From Glycomyces tritici (GTDB lineage: Bacteria > Actinomycetota > Actinomycetes > Mycobacteriales > Micromonosporaceae), in assembly GCF_030403505.1 (NCBI RefSeq), contig NZ_JAUEMJ010000006.1, positions 7,126-71,125 of the forward strand: DNA of 64,000 nt. Reading direction: 5' to 3'. Shown here one piece after another: positions 8,949-16,074 of this stretch. Under the pieces are notes generated by a model, which made no database searches, had not been told where the DNA came from, and worked only from the letters and a program-made list of their open reading frames with translations. How positions within the stretch are numbered: position 1 is the first letter of the stretch; every line of letters starts with the position of its first letter. Both the position numbers and the translations under genes were made by a program.

Positions 8949-9503
8949 ATGACTACCTATGATGAAGCTTTCGAGACATCGCGAGCGGCACTCCAAGAGG
9001 CGTTGCCCCGCCGATGGGCACACGTCCAGGCGGTAGGTGCCAAAGCCCTTGCGGTCGGTCCGAAGATCCTTTCCGAGCCGGATGCCGATGCACTCGCTAT
9101 CGCCGCAATCCTGCATGACATCGGTTACGCCCCAAGCATTGTCGACACCGGCTTTCACCCACTGGACGGTGCACGCTGGCTGCAACGTCATGGTTGGGAT
9201 GCTCGCATTGTGAACCTAGTTGCCAACCACTCGTGCGCCTGCCTTGAGGCGGATGAGCGCGATCTTCGGGCAGAGTTGGGTGAGTTCCCGAACGAGAAGA
9301 CCCTCATCACAGACGCACTGTTGTACTGCGACATGACAACCGGTCCTGACGGTCAAGACTTCGAGATTGAGGAACGGCTCGCGGAGATCAAGTCACGCTA
9401 CGGTCCTGAGCACCTGGTGTTCCGGTTCATCTCGCGGGCCGAGCCTTCGCTCATCGACGGGGTGCGGACGGTCCAGCGGGAACTGGGTCATCAGCCGATG
9501 TAG
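8949..9503 (+). CDS. HD-domain phosphohydrolase-like protein
   Basis: A 184-aa protein with an N-terminal HD fold: a first histidine in 'RRWAHVQAVG', the HD doublet in 'IAAILHDIGYAPSI' and a later 'LITDALLYCDMTTG' that supplies the usual distal Asp. HD proteins hydrolyse phosphate esters, often nucleotides, using bound metal. It converges with the Nudix gene, overlapping it by 13 bp at the 3' ends. AICEs often carry an HD protein beside a Nudix protein, so a nucleotide-based control or immunity role is a reasonable guess. A GTG 12 bases upstream is an alternative start; with TATAGT just ahead, the message may be leaderless. Confidence 0.8.
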   Translation: MTTYDEAFETSRAALQEALPRRWAHVQAVGAKALAVGPKILSEPDADALAIAAILHDIGYAPSIVDTGFHPLDGARWLQRHGWDARIVNLVANHSCACLEADERDLRAELGEFPNEKTLITDALLYCDMTTGPDGQDFEIEERLAEIKSRYGPEHLVFRFISRAEPSLIDGVRTVQRELGHQPM

Positions 9504-9961
9504 GGCTCAGCCAGACCCTGGAACCCGTGTTTGATGCGCAGCCTCATTGAGGAATTGATCCTCACTGAGGCTGTTTCTGCTTCGCTGAACCACTGGACCT
9601 TGAGGGATTCCTCGCTGGTTTGGATCTCGCCGCCGATCGGCACAGCACGGAAGCAGAGCGAGAACTGCTGCCGGACTTCGCCATCGCTGTACTCCGAGAG
9701 GTGGCCCGGGTCTGTGTATATCCCGATGAGGCCGGTGATCTCGATGTCGAGACCGGTCTCTTCCTTCGCCTCGCGAACGGCAGTCTGGCTGATCGTCTCA
9801 CCGAAGTCGTGGGCTCCGCCTGGCATCGCCCAATCCTCGTTGTCGCTCCGCTGGATCAACACAATCCGTCCGGCCCCGTCTTCGATGAACGCTGTGGTCG
9901 ACGGAACCACGCTGTTCGGCTCGGGCGCGTTCGGATCGTTGATGTGGTCGACGCGGGTCAT
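9491..9961 (-). CDS. Nudix hydrolase, AICE (Pif-like candidate)
   Basis: A 156-aa Nudix protein with a complete Nudix box: G-x5-E in 'GAHDFGE', then seven residues and 'REAKEETGL'. It should hydrolyse a nucleoside diphosphate linked to another moiety. The ATG at 9961 overlaps the stop of the XRE regulator gene (ATGA), so the two form a leftward operon. In pSAM2 the immunity factor Pif contains a Nudix motif and blocks redundant transfer between element-bearing cells. A similar role is likely by position and class but not proven by sequence. Confidence 0.88.
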   Translation of the reverse strand: MTRVDHINDPNAPEPNSVVPSTTAFIEDGAGRIVLIQRSDNEDWAMPGGAHDFGETISQTAVREAKEETGLDIEITGLIGIYTDPGHLSEYSDGEVRQQFSLCFRAVPIGGEIQTSEESLKVQWFSEAETASVRINSSMRLRIKHGFQGLAEPYIG

Positions 9962-10722
9962 GGGCGCATCGTACCTTGTTGACCTGTCCAGATATTGACC
10001 GAATTTGCGAGGACCCGCTCGAAGCACTCGGTAAAGGTGCGGAACATGCCACCGCCTGGCAGCTCCTTCAGGTGCATGACCGGAGCGTGGGAGGCGTAGC
10101 ACCCGAGGACGTGGGTGTTCACCAGCATCTCGGAGTCACACCAATAGATGCTGTTGTACAAGGTTGTGTCGTGGAACCCGACCCAGATTCCCGGCGTGCC
10201 CTCAAGCTGCTGGTAGAACGGCAACACGGCCTCGATACGGCGCTGCATACCTTTGCCGACGCCTTCCTCCTCGCCGCGGAGCTCGACCGCGGTCGATTTG
10301 GGATCCCCGAGAAGGATCGAGACCTTCACGCCCTCAGCGGCCTTTGCTTTGAGGAGCGGCACCAAGCCAGCATCGCCCTCGGGGAGGAACAGGCCAGCGT
10401 AGGCAAGGACTCCGATGTGCCGCGTCGCTTGCCTGAAGATCCGAGACCACAGCTCCGCTGGGACATCGTTCCGCTTCGCATAGGTGTGCACCAGCTCAGA
10501 CTCACTGACCAGCTTCGCTTTCTGCTCAGGAAGGGCATCAGGCCAGAGGTAGTTCTCGCTCTGCTGCAACGCCAGAGCGACTGCGGCCCGCGTCTTCGCG
10601 TATGGGTTGCGCCCCTTGGTGATCCAGCGTTCGACCGACTTCGGGTCGACTCCGATCGTCTGAGCAAGTTGGGCGGGGGTCATGCCCTGCGCATGGATCG
10701 CGCTCCGGAGCCGTTCGTTCAT
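9958..10722 (-). CDS. XRE-family transcriptional regulator with C-terminal sensor-like domain
   Basis: A 254-aa regulator. Residues 1-60 form a helix-turn-helix ('MTPAQLAQTIGVDPKSVERWIT'). The remaining 190 residues form an alpha/beta domain with 'VKVSILLGDP' and 'HDTTLYNSIYW', of the type called DUF5919 in actinobacterial regulators. The ATG at 10722 has AAGGA 8 bases upstream. It is divergent from the replication-transfer operon and separated from it by a 50-bp palindromic array, so it is the likely master repressor (KorSA-like role) or Pra-like switch of the element. Which of these it is cannot be decided from sequence. Confidence 0.85.
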   Translation of the reverse strand: MNERLRSAIHAQGMTPAQLAQTIGVDPKSVERWITKGRNPYAKTRAAVALALQQSENYLWPDALPEQKAKLVSESELVHTYAKRNDVPAELWSRIFRQATRHIGVLAYAGLFLPEGDAGLVPLLKAKAAEGVKVSILLGDPKSTAVELRGEEEGVGKGMQRRIEAVLPFYQQLEGTPGIWVGFHDTTLYNSIYWCDSEMLVNTHVLGCYASHAPVMHLKELPGGGMFRTFTECFERVLANSVNIWTGQQGTMRP

Positions 10723-10747
10723 ACCGCTGTCCTTCACCTCTGAAGTA

Positions 10748-10797
10748 GGGACGTCTAGGGACGAGTCTAACAGTATTGAGACGTCCTGAGAAGTCCC
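10748..10797. promoter_or_regulatory. Palindromic operator between the AICE regulator and transfer operon
   Basis: A 50-bp imperfect inverted repeat. The left arm GGGACGTCTAGGGACGAGTCT is mirrored by a right arm whose complement reads GGGACTTCTCAGGACGTCTC, with a 9-base centre. Each arm holds two GGAC-type half-sites, so the region could bind two dimers. It lies 26 bp before the XRE gene start and about 110 bp before the rightward operon. Confidence 0.65.
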
Positions 10798-10908
10798 ATG
10801 CGGTGGTGAATGTGTCCTCTTTGAAGCCTCATTCTTGAGTCATCAGCCCGGATCACCTGGGTTGGGGCCCAAGCGGGTCAAGCAAAACGACAAGGAAGAG
10901 GTAGGGCT

Positions 10909-11220
10909 ATGAAGCTCAAGCTGGATGTCTCGGACGTGACTTTCATGGTGTCGCTGGCCCCGGTGGCCAAGGAGTACGACGGCAAGCACCAGACCGACAA
11001 GGACGGTTCGCTGAAGTGGACCACCGAACTCATCGCGCTCGGCTCGTCCGAGGACGAGGGTGCGTCGGTCATCAAGGTCGTCACCACTGGTGAGAAGCCG
11101 AACCTCCCCAAGGGGAAGCCGGTCTCGGTCGTCGACCTGGAAGCGGTCCCGTGGGTCTCCAAGCAGGGCACCCTCGGCACGGCGTACCGGGCCTCTGCGA
11201 TCAATCTCGCCGGTAAGTAG
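10909..11220 (+). CDS. AICE conserved hypothetical protein
   Basis: A 103-aa soluble protein rich in beta-type segments ('MKLKLDVSDVTFMVSLAP', 'SVIKVVTTGEKPNLPKGKPVSVVDLEAVPW'), with no catalytic motif. Short proteins of this appearance commonly open the transfer/replication operon of actinobacterial AICEs and conjugative plasmids. A single-strand-binding-like fold is possible but unsupported. The start has AGGAAGAGG upstream. It is the first gene after the operator region. Confidence 0.7.
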   Translation: MKLKLDVSDVTFMVSLAPVAKEYDGKHQTDKDGSLKWTTELIALGSSEDEGASVIKVVTTGEKPNLPKGKPVSVVDLEAVPWVSKQGTLGTAYRASAINLAGK

Positions 11221-11262
11221 TCACCCTGAGGCTTACGCCTCTTGATCCCGAGAGGATCTGCC

Positions 11263-11571
11263 ATGCACGACTTCCCGATGAACGCCACGTTCGGCGCTCA
11301 CCTCAAAGAGGGTATGGGCCTGCGGTCCAGCGTTCACCACTCCGAATGCGGGGTGCTGACCGTGGGGACCTGGAGAGAGGACAACTGGGAGCTGAGCCTG
11401 TTCGGTTCGCCCGCCAGTCTCCGCAAGCTCGCTGAGGCGCTGCACCAGCTCGCCGACGCGACCGAGCGCGATGTCAACCGTCAACGGACGCTTGACAACG
11501 CTCCGGCAATCCGCCGGTCCAAGTTCGTCCTGGAGGGCGAAGCCACCACCGAAATCAAACTCGCCGCTTAA
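11263..11571 (+). CDS. Hypothetical protein in AICE transfer operon
   Basis: A 102-aa protein of unknown function. It has an amphipathic helical middle ('SPASLRKLAEALHQLADATERDVNRQR') and few hydrophobic stretches, so it is cytoplasmic. The ATG at 11263 is preceded by GAGAGGA. It sits 42 bp after the previous gene and about 106 bp before the membrane protein gene, in the same orientation, so it is probably co-transcribed with the translocase. Confidence 0.65.
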   Translation: MHDFPMNATFGAHLKEGMGLRSSVHHSECGVLTVGTWREDNWELSLFGSPASLRKLAEALHQLADATERDVNRQRTLDNAPAIRRSKFVLEGEATTEIKLAA

Positions 11572-11677
11572 GCGGCACTGGGGAACCGGTCCAAATCCGA
11601 CCAAGAACTCGACCGGCTCCCCGGTTTCCAACAAGCAACCATCCCTTGCCCCCAAGGGGGCGGAAAGGAGTGCTGCC

Positions 11678-12646
11678 ATGCCTCGTAATGGTAGCAACCG
11701 TGCCAGCTCCGGGCGTTCCCGCTCGGGTGTTCGTGCTGGTCAGACCATCATCGATACCTTCGAGATCGACTCGGCGAAGCGCCGGGCCAAGATCGTCGGC
11801 ATCCTCGCTGGCGTCTTCGCTGGCCTGGTCGCCTTCGCGATCGCTCTGACGGTCAAGGATGGCGCTGCGGCGTTCCTCCTGGCGGTCGTCGTCGCCTTCG
11901 CCACCGGCTTCGTCGCCGCTGGCTTGGTGCTGATCTGGCCGGGGCTGCGCATGGCGTGGCACTGGGCCGGAGAGCTGGTCGTCCTGGCCCTGGTGGTCAG
12001 CGTCTGGGCGTTGCTCAACGCTTGGGCGGGACCGCTGGTCGCTCTTGGCGCGACGCTCCTGCTGATCGGTGTGCCGTGGCTGTTCCGCCCGGTGTGCCGG
12101 TTCCTGGTCCGTTGGGCCTGGTGCATGATCGTGCGCCACCGCATCCGTGTCGCCTGCGATGCCTTCATTGAGGGCAAGGGCGTTCGCGGTTCGGTGATGC
12201 CGCTGATCCTGTGGGCTTGTCCCACGGATTCCGGTGAGCGTGTGTGGCTTTGGCTGCGCGGTGACCTCACCTTGGACGATCTGCGGGACCGTCTCACCGA
12301 ACTCGCTTCGGTGTGCTGGGCACACGAGGCATCGGCCGAAATGGCCGGGTCGAAAGCGGCCTACGTGGTCGTGGACATCCGTCGCCGTGACGTCCTCGCT
12401 GAGGGCGTGGCCATGCCAGTCACCGAGATGCTCGAAGGCATCGATCCCGATTCCTACCCGGTCGAGTACCGCCGGGTGGACGACTCCGAAGGCGTCGACC
12501 TGACACCGGAGTCGGTGAACGCCGAACTGGATGCCCTGCTGGGCACCAAGGGCGGTCGCAAACCGCGTCAGCGCAAGGCCGATGACGGCCAGACCACCGC
12601 ACCCGATGAGAACCCGGACGAGGGCGACATGCCCGCCTGGGTCTAA
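11678..12646 (+). CDS. Membrane partner of the FtsK-like translocase
   Basis: A 322-aa protein. After a Ser/Arg-rich N-terminus come four hydrophobic helices (about residues 36-58, 62-85, 92-110 and 114-132), then a soluble domain (about 145-290) with 'MPLILWACPTDSGERVWLWLRGDLTLDDLRDRLTEL', and a charged, disordered tail. It resembles the membrane half of FtsK/Tra proteins, encoded separately from the motor that follows 128 bp downstream. The start is supported by GGAAAGGAG 7 bases before the ATG. It should anchor the DNA pump at the septal or lateral membrane. The split-gene reading is inference from order and topology. Confidence 0.72.
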   Translation: MPRNGSNRASSGRSRSGVRAGQTIIDTFEIDSAKRRAKIVGILAGVFAGLVAFAIALTVKDGAAAFLLAVVVAFATGFVAAGLVLIWPGLRMAWHWAGELVVLALVVSVWALLNAWAGPLVALGATLLLIGVPWLFRPVCRFLVRWAWCMIVRHRIRVACDAFIEGKGVRGSVMPLILWACPTDSGERVWLWLRGDLTLDDLRDRLTELASVCWAHEASAEMAGSKAAYVVVDIRRRDVLAEGVAMPVTEMLEGIDPDSYPVEYRRVDDSEGVDLTPESVNAELDALLGTKGGRKPRQRKADDGQTTAPDENPDEGDMPAWV

Positions 12647-12774
12647 CCCAAAAAGCTCCCCAACTGGGGCTGCTCACGGTGGGAGCCGTGGAAGCCAGAG
12701 AGGCCAAGTACCGGCTCCCACCACCAAAACTCACGCATCGATAGATGCACCGATTTCACTAAGGAGATTGCACG

Positions 12775-13578
12775 ATGAACATCGCACTGGGACCGGTCAT
12801 GTCGATCAAAGACCCCATCTACCTGGGCCGGTCGGCTTCGAACGAGGCCGTCAACGTCACCATGTACGGCAAGAACATGATGCTCAATGGCGAGCCCGGC
12901 TCGGGCAAGTCGGGGCTGATGAACAACATGATCGCGCAGGTGTCACTGATGCCGGACGCGCGAATGCTCGGCTTCGACGCCAAGTTGGTCGAGCTGATGC
13001 CCTGGACCGATGTCATGGACGTGTTCGTGGGCCCGGAAATGCGCAAGGCGCTTCAGACGATGCTGTGGATCCAGAAGCTCATGGACCGCCGCTACGACTG
13101 GATGTCGCGCAACCGGATCCGCAAGCTCGTCCCGTCGCCGGCCGAACCGGCGTGGGTGCTCTTCCTCGATGAGGTCGCGTACTACACCTCGGTCGCGGGA
13201 ACCAAGGTCGAGCAGGAGCTGTTCTCCGCGCTCTTCCGTGACGTGGTTGCCCGGGGACGGGCAGCGGCGATCATCCCGATCATGGGCACGCAGCGTGCCT
13301 CCTTCGACATCCTGCCGACCGCACTGCGCGACCTGTTCGCCTACCGGTGGACCGGCCGCGCGACCACGCCCGGCTCCTCGGATGTCGCCCTCGGGGCCGG
13401 TTGGGCCGAAGCGGGCTACAACGCAATGAGCCTGGACCCCAAGAAGCCCGGGGACTCCTTCCTCCTCGCCGAGGGGAATGCACCGCAACGGATGCGGGCG
13501 GCCTGGATGACCGACGAAGAGATTCAGACTGTCGCGGCCTTCGCTGCGCAGCTTCGGGGCCACAGGGCCTCTGCCTAG
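12775..13578 (+). CDS. FtsK/SpoIIIE-like DNA translocase (Tra)
   Basis: A 267-aa P-loop ATPase with Walker A 'GEPGSGKS' (residues 39-46), Walker B 'LFLDE' (129-133) and the following 'RDVVARGRAAAIIPIMGTQRAS', typical of FtsK-HerA motors. AICEs use such a single protein, related to TraB/TraSA, to move double-stranded DNA between mycelial cells without a type IV apparatus. It lacks the large membrane domain and the gamma domain of chromosomal FtsK; the preceding gene probably supplies membrane anchoring. TAAGGAGATT is an excellent ribosome binding site for the ATG at 12775. A structured intergenic RNA element follows the stop codon. Confidence 0.9.
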   Translation: MNIALGPVMSIKDPIYLGRSASNEAVNVTMYGKNMMLNGEPGSGKSGLMNNMIAQVSLMPDARMLGFDAKLVELMPWTDVMDVFVGPEMRKALQTMLWIQKLMDRRYDWMSRNRIRKLVPSPAEPAWVLFLDEVAYYTSVAGTKVEQELFSALFRDVVARGRAAAIIPIMGTQRASFDILPTALRDLFAYRWTGRATTPGSSDVALGAGWAEAGYNAMSLDPKKPGDSFLLAEGNAPQRMRAAWMTDEEIQTVAAFAAQLRGHRASA

Positions 13579-13581
13579 AGC

Positions 13582-13672
13582 GAGTGCCGTCAGCGCCAAC
13601 AGATGTCAACGAGCAGTTGACGGCACTCCAGGGCGAATGGTTCACCCGGGGTTCGATTCCCCGGCGTCCACG
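13582..13672 (+). ncRNA. Structured element 1: hairpin plus tRNA T-arm-like minihelix
   Basis: Two parts. First, an 11-bp hairpin: GAGTGCCGTCA (13582-13592) pairs with TGACGGCACTC (13618-13628). Its loop side contains a competing GTCAAC/GTTGAC pair. Second, a minihelix: GGGCG (13631-13635) pairs with CGTCC (13665-13669) and encloses CCGGGG-TTCGATT-CCCCGG (13646-13664). The T-arm-like stem stacks directly on the outer stem, as T arm and acceptor do in tRNA, and ends in 'ACG'. There is no D or anticodon arm, so it is not a normal tRNA. A second copy of the architecture lies at 13972-14038. Confidence 0.5.
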
Positions 13673-13759
13673 ACGTAAGGAATCCCAGCACTAATCGCAC
13701 ACGGGCTAGTACTGCGTCCTGCTGATGAGGCATTGATAACAAAGGAAAGAGGGCAAGAA

Positions 13760-13975
13760 ATGAAGCACCTCAAAGTGACGCTCGACGGTGAGGACAAGAA
13801 CGTAAATCACTACGTCACCACTGACGAGAACGCCGCTGCCGTAATTGCGGACTTCAAGGAAGGCGACATGATCGCCATCGACAACCACATCTTCCGAGGT
13901 GACGTGACGGTTAACGATTCGACCACGCTCATCCGGGTGCACCGGATTGTGGAGATCGAGATCAAGAACAGGTAA
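13760..13975 (+). CDS. Small hypothetical AICE protein
   Basis: A 71-aa acidic protein, predicted beta-rich ('MKHLKVTLDGEDKNVNHYV', 'DFKEGDMIAIDNHIFRGDVTVN', 'LIRVHRIVEIEIKNR'), resembling a small beta-barrel. No family is recognised. The ATG at 13760 is preceded by AGAGGGC. GC is low for the genome. It is bracketed by the two tRNA-like minihelix elements; the second begins in its last codons. Confidence 0.6.
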   Translation: MKHLKVTLDGEDKNVNHYVTTDENAAAVIADFKEGDMIAIDNHIFRGDVTVNDSTTLIRVHRIVEIEIKNR

Positions 13976-14038
13976 GCCGTAGCGGCTTACTGGTAGAGCG
14001 ATCGGCAATCTTCGGGGTTCGAGGCCCCGACGCTCACG
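13972..14038 (+). ncRNA. Structured element 2: hairpin plus tRNA T-arm-like minihelix
   Basis: The same architecture as 13582-13672. A perfect 8-bp hairpin GTAAGCCG-TAG-CGGCTTAC (13972-13990) overlaps the stop codon of the upstream gene. It is followed by a minihelix in which GAGCG (13996-14000) pairs with CGCTC (14031-14035) around CGGGG-TTCGAGG-CCCCG (14013-14029), ending in 'ACG'. The TGGTAGAGCG stretch resembles a tRNA D arm, but only 12 bases separate it from the T arm, leaving no room for an anticodon arm. Confidence 0.5.
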
Positions 14039-14078
14039 CAGCAATAACCACGAATGACACAGAGAGGAGGAGTGTGCA

Positions 14079-14438
14079 TTGTTCCGGACCGAATTCGATG
14101 ACCCTGAAGGCATCCGCCACGGCGGATTGCCGACGTTCAACTACCGCTGCGCGCCGGTCGGACTGTACACCCGCCGACAACTCGCCGCTGAAGGTCTTAC
14201 GCCTGGGCGGCAACCCATCGCAGGCCAGATCTTCTGGCGTCGCGGTAACCGAGTCGCCTACCTCTATAGGCGTGACCTGCCCGTGCCCAAGCGCCCGGCT
14301 ACCGACGCCCAACTGCGGGCCCTGATGAAAGCGTGGGTCGCTCTGTCGACCTGCCCGTCATGCCAGACGGAATACGGCTACTACATCCCCAAGCGCTACG
14401 GCGAATGCCTCGACTGCTTCGAAGGCGGCGCGCGATGA
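14079..14438 (+). CDS. RRQRL-type zinc-binding protein, AICE
   Basis: A 119-aa protein with 'YTRRQLAAEGLTPG', which matches the RRQRL-motif family found in Streptomyces integrative elements, and a C-terminal zinc-ribbon made of 'CPSC' and 'CLDC'. The function is unknown; a DNA- or RNA-binding role is likely from the zinc ribbon. The start is a TTG preceded by a strong GAGAGGAGGAG, and no ATG/GTG in frame fits. It overlaps the next gene by 4 bp. Confidence 0.75.
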   Translation: MFRTEFDDPEGIRHGGLPTFNYRCAPVGLYTRRQLAAEGLTPGRQPIAGQIFWRRGNRVAYLYRRDLPVPKRPATDAQLRALMKAWVALSTCPSCQTEYGYYIPKRYGECLDCFEGGAR

Positions 14439-14752
14439 CCGATCTCCTCGCCGCGTTCGCCATCTTCCGCGAAGCGATGCCACTGCATCGCGTCAAGCAG
14501 ATCGACTCGCTTCCCCCGTGGGAGCCCGATCTTTCCCGAATGCGGTTCCTCTGCGTCATCTGCGACGTGCACATGACCGGAACCGAACTCGCCGACGACG
14601 ACAGGCACCTCCTCCTATCCCTGCCCTTCGAGGGCTGGGAAATGCGGGCGTGCGAGGTCTGCGGCGAAGAGACCGTGCCAACGGTCGAGCACTCCAAGAA
14701 ATGCGACTACTGCACCGGCGTGCAGTGGCAGAAGCCAAGGAGCCAGAAATGA
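14435..14752 (+). CDS. Hypothetical Cys-rich protein, AICE
   Basis: A 105-aa protein with three Cys pairs ('CVIC', 'CEVC', 'CDYC'), likely binding zinc. The N-terminal 40 residues are helical and the rest compact. Its ATG overlaps the upstream stop and its stop overlaps the downstream ATG (ATGA at both junctions), so it is translationally coupled within the operon. No family is recognised. Confidence 0.7.
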   Translation: MTDLLAAFAIFREAMPLHRVKQIDSLPPWEPDLSRMRFLCVICDVHMTGTELADDDRHLLLSLPFEGWEMRACEVCGEETVPTVEHSKKCDYCTGVQWQKPRSQK

Positions 14753-15300
14753 AACTCGAAGACGGCGTGCAAACCGTCATCATGCTGTCCATGGGTGTGG
14801 CCGCTGGCGCGGTCTCCTTCACCCACGTCCACGACGCCACCGTCGCGGCCGGTCAGCCCTCCTGGGTCGGCTGGGTCAACGCGGTGACCATCGAACTGAT
14901 GGTGATCGCCCTCGGTCTCGAGGTGCGACGCCGCCGCCGCAACGGCGGCCACAAGGTCAAGTCCGTGATGGCGATGATGATGTTCTTCATCGCCCTCTCG
15001 CTTGGGGCCCAAGTCCTCGACGCTGAACCGACTGTTGTCGGTTGGCTCGCCGCTTCGGCTTCGGCCCTGGGGTTCTTGACCCTGGTCAAGGTCGTACTCT
15101 CGCGGCCCGCTGAGGCGCAGCCGGCCGAATCGCCGGTGGCCTCATTTGCGGAACCGGATTGGAGGGAGTCGGCCCCGGTCGCCTCCTCGGATCCGATCGA
15201 CGTGCCGAGCCTCCAAGCCGAGCGCTCTGCCGTCGCCGCTGAGCCTGCTCAGCCGGACTGGGCCAACGCCTTCGCCAACCTCGGCAACGGGGACCGGTGA
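14749..15300 (+). CDS. DUF2637 (spread-type) membrane protein
   Basis: A 183-aa protein with four hydrophobic segments in the first 115 residues (about 8-28, 41-60, 74-92 and 98-114), then a Pro/Glu/Ala-rich soluble tail. This matches DUF2637 proteins, found in most actinomycete conjugative elements near the spread (spd) genes, which help DNA move through the mycelium after transfer. The link to spreading is by family context; the exact role is unknown. ATGA overlap with the preceding gene and GTGA overlap with the next. Confidence 0.82.
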   Translation: MKLEDGVQTVIMLSMGVAAGAVSFTHVHDATVAAGQPSWVGWVNAVTIELMVIALGLEVRRRRRNGGHKVKSVMAMMMFFIALSLGAQVLDAEPTVVGWLAASASALGFLTLVKVVLSRPAEAQPAESPVASFAEPDWRESAPVASSDPIDVPSLQAERSAVAAEPAQPDWANAFANLGNGDR

Positions 15301-15578
15301 TCGTAATGGTCGAGAACCGCGAGTTCAACGGCTTCGCCCGCCGCATCATCCGCGCCTATGGGCGCCGGGTCGCTGAGGGTGACGTGGACGCACTTCCCGA
15401 GCTCCTTGAGCTCTCAGCCTCGCTTGATGAAGCCATCACTAACGCAGTCAAGGGCCTTCGCGCCTTTGGCTACTCCTGGGCTGAAATCGCCGAACGTATC
15501 GGCATGTCCAGGCAGGCCGCCCAGCAGCGCTGGGGCAAGGCCATCCCCGATCAACGGGATCCCAACTCCGACACCTAG
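15297..15578 (+). CDS. Small helix-turn-helix protein
   Basis: A 93-aa protein with a C-terminal sigma-region-4-like helix-turn-helix ('FGYSWAEIAERIGMSRQAAQQRWGK'). Probably a DNA-binding protein of the AICE replication/transfer operon. The GTG at 15297 overlaps the upstream stop (GTGA), which favours it over the ATG at 15306. Target unknown. Confidence 0.75.
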   Translation: MIVMVENREFNGFARRIIRAYGRRVAEGDVDALPELLELSASLDEAITNAVKGLRAFGYSWAEIAERIGMSRQAAQQRWGKAIPDQRDPNSDT

Positions 15579-15662
15579 CGCCGAGGGCGCGGCCAATCTT
15601 CCACAACCGCCGCGCCCCGGCAACAACCTGCCAACCATCGCGATTGAAAGGCGAAAACCAGT

Positions 15663-15986
15663 ATGCCAACCGAACCCATCACCTTGGCTCACCACTACCG
15701 GCAGCCGATCCTCGGCGACATCACCGGAGCTGCGGGCGAATGCCAGTACCCCGAACCGGTCGACCCGCCCCACTTCAACGGCGAACGCTGCTACCGGGTC
15801 TACAAGTGCCCCGAATGCCACTTCGTGCTGCATGTCAACGGCGGCAACCTCGACCAGCCCGAACCCCTCGACATCGTCTTGGTGGTCTGCGGCTTCTGTT
15901 CGTATCCCGACTTCGTGCGGGACAACCCCTATCCCGAAGACCTGTGCCGTTGCTTCGGCTGGGTCTACCTCGACGACGAGGACTGA
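15663..15986 (+). CDS. Hypothetical Cys-rich protein upstream of the initiator
   Basis: A 107-aa protein with Cys motifs 'CPEC' and 'CGFC' plus a 'CRCF' near the end, suggesting zinc binding. It is rich in Pro, Asp and Tyr and has no membrane segment. AAAGG precedes the ATG. It ends 88 bp before the replication initiator. No family is recognised. Confidence 0.6.
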   Translation: MPTEPITLAHHYRQPILGDITGAAGECQYPEPVDPPHFNGERCYRVYKCPECHFVLHVNGGNLDQPEPLDIVLVVCGFCSYPDFVRDNPYPEDLCRCFGWVYLDDED

Positions 15987-16074
15987 ATAGCGCCCTGTCC
16001 GGCCGCTCCTTTATTACGCACGAGCCGCCGGACGGGGTCACAACACGCCTGCCCGCACTTGGAAGGAGGACACC

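Noticed and set aside
8519..8962. Possible 147-codon plus-strand gene in the AICE left arm
   Set aside because: Low-complexity composition, no ribosome binding site, overlaps GC-rich palindromes and similar frames are open in all directions.
13600..13672. Normal tRNA gene after the AICE translocase
   Set aside because: The 7-bp acceptor partner of the 3' strand is absent and there is no space for D and anticodon arms, so it is listed as a tRNA-like minihelix.
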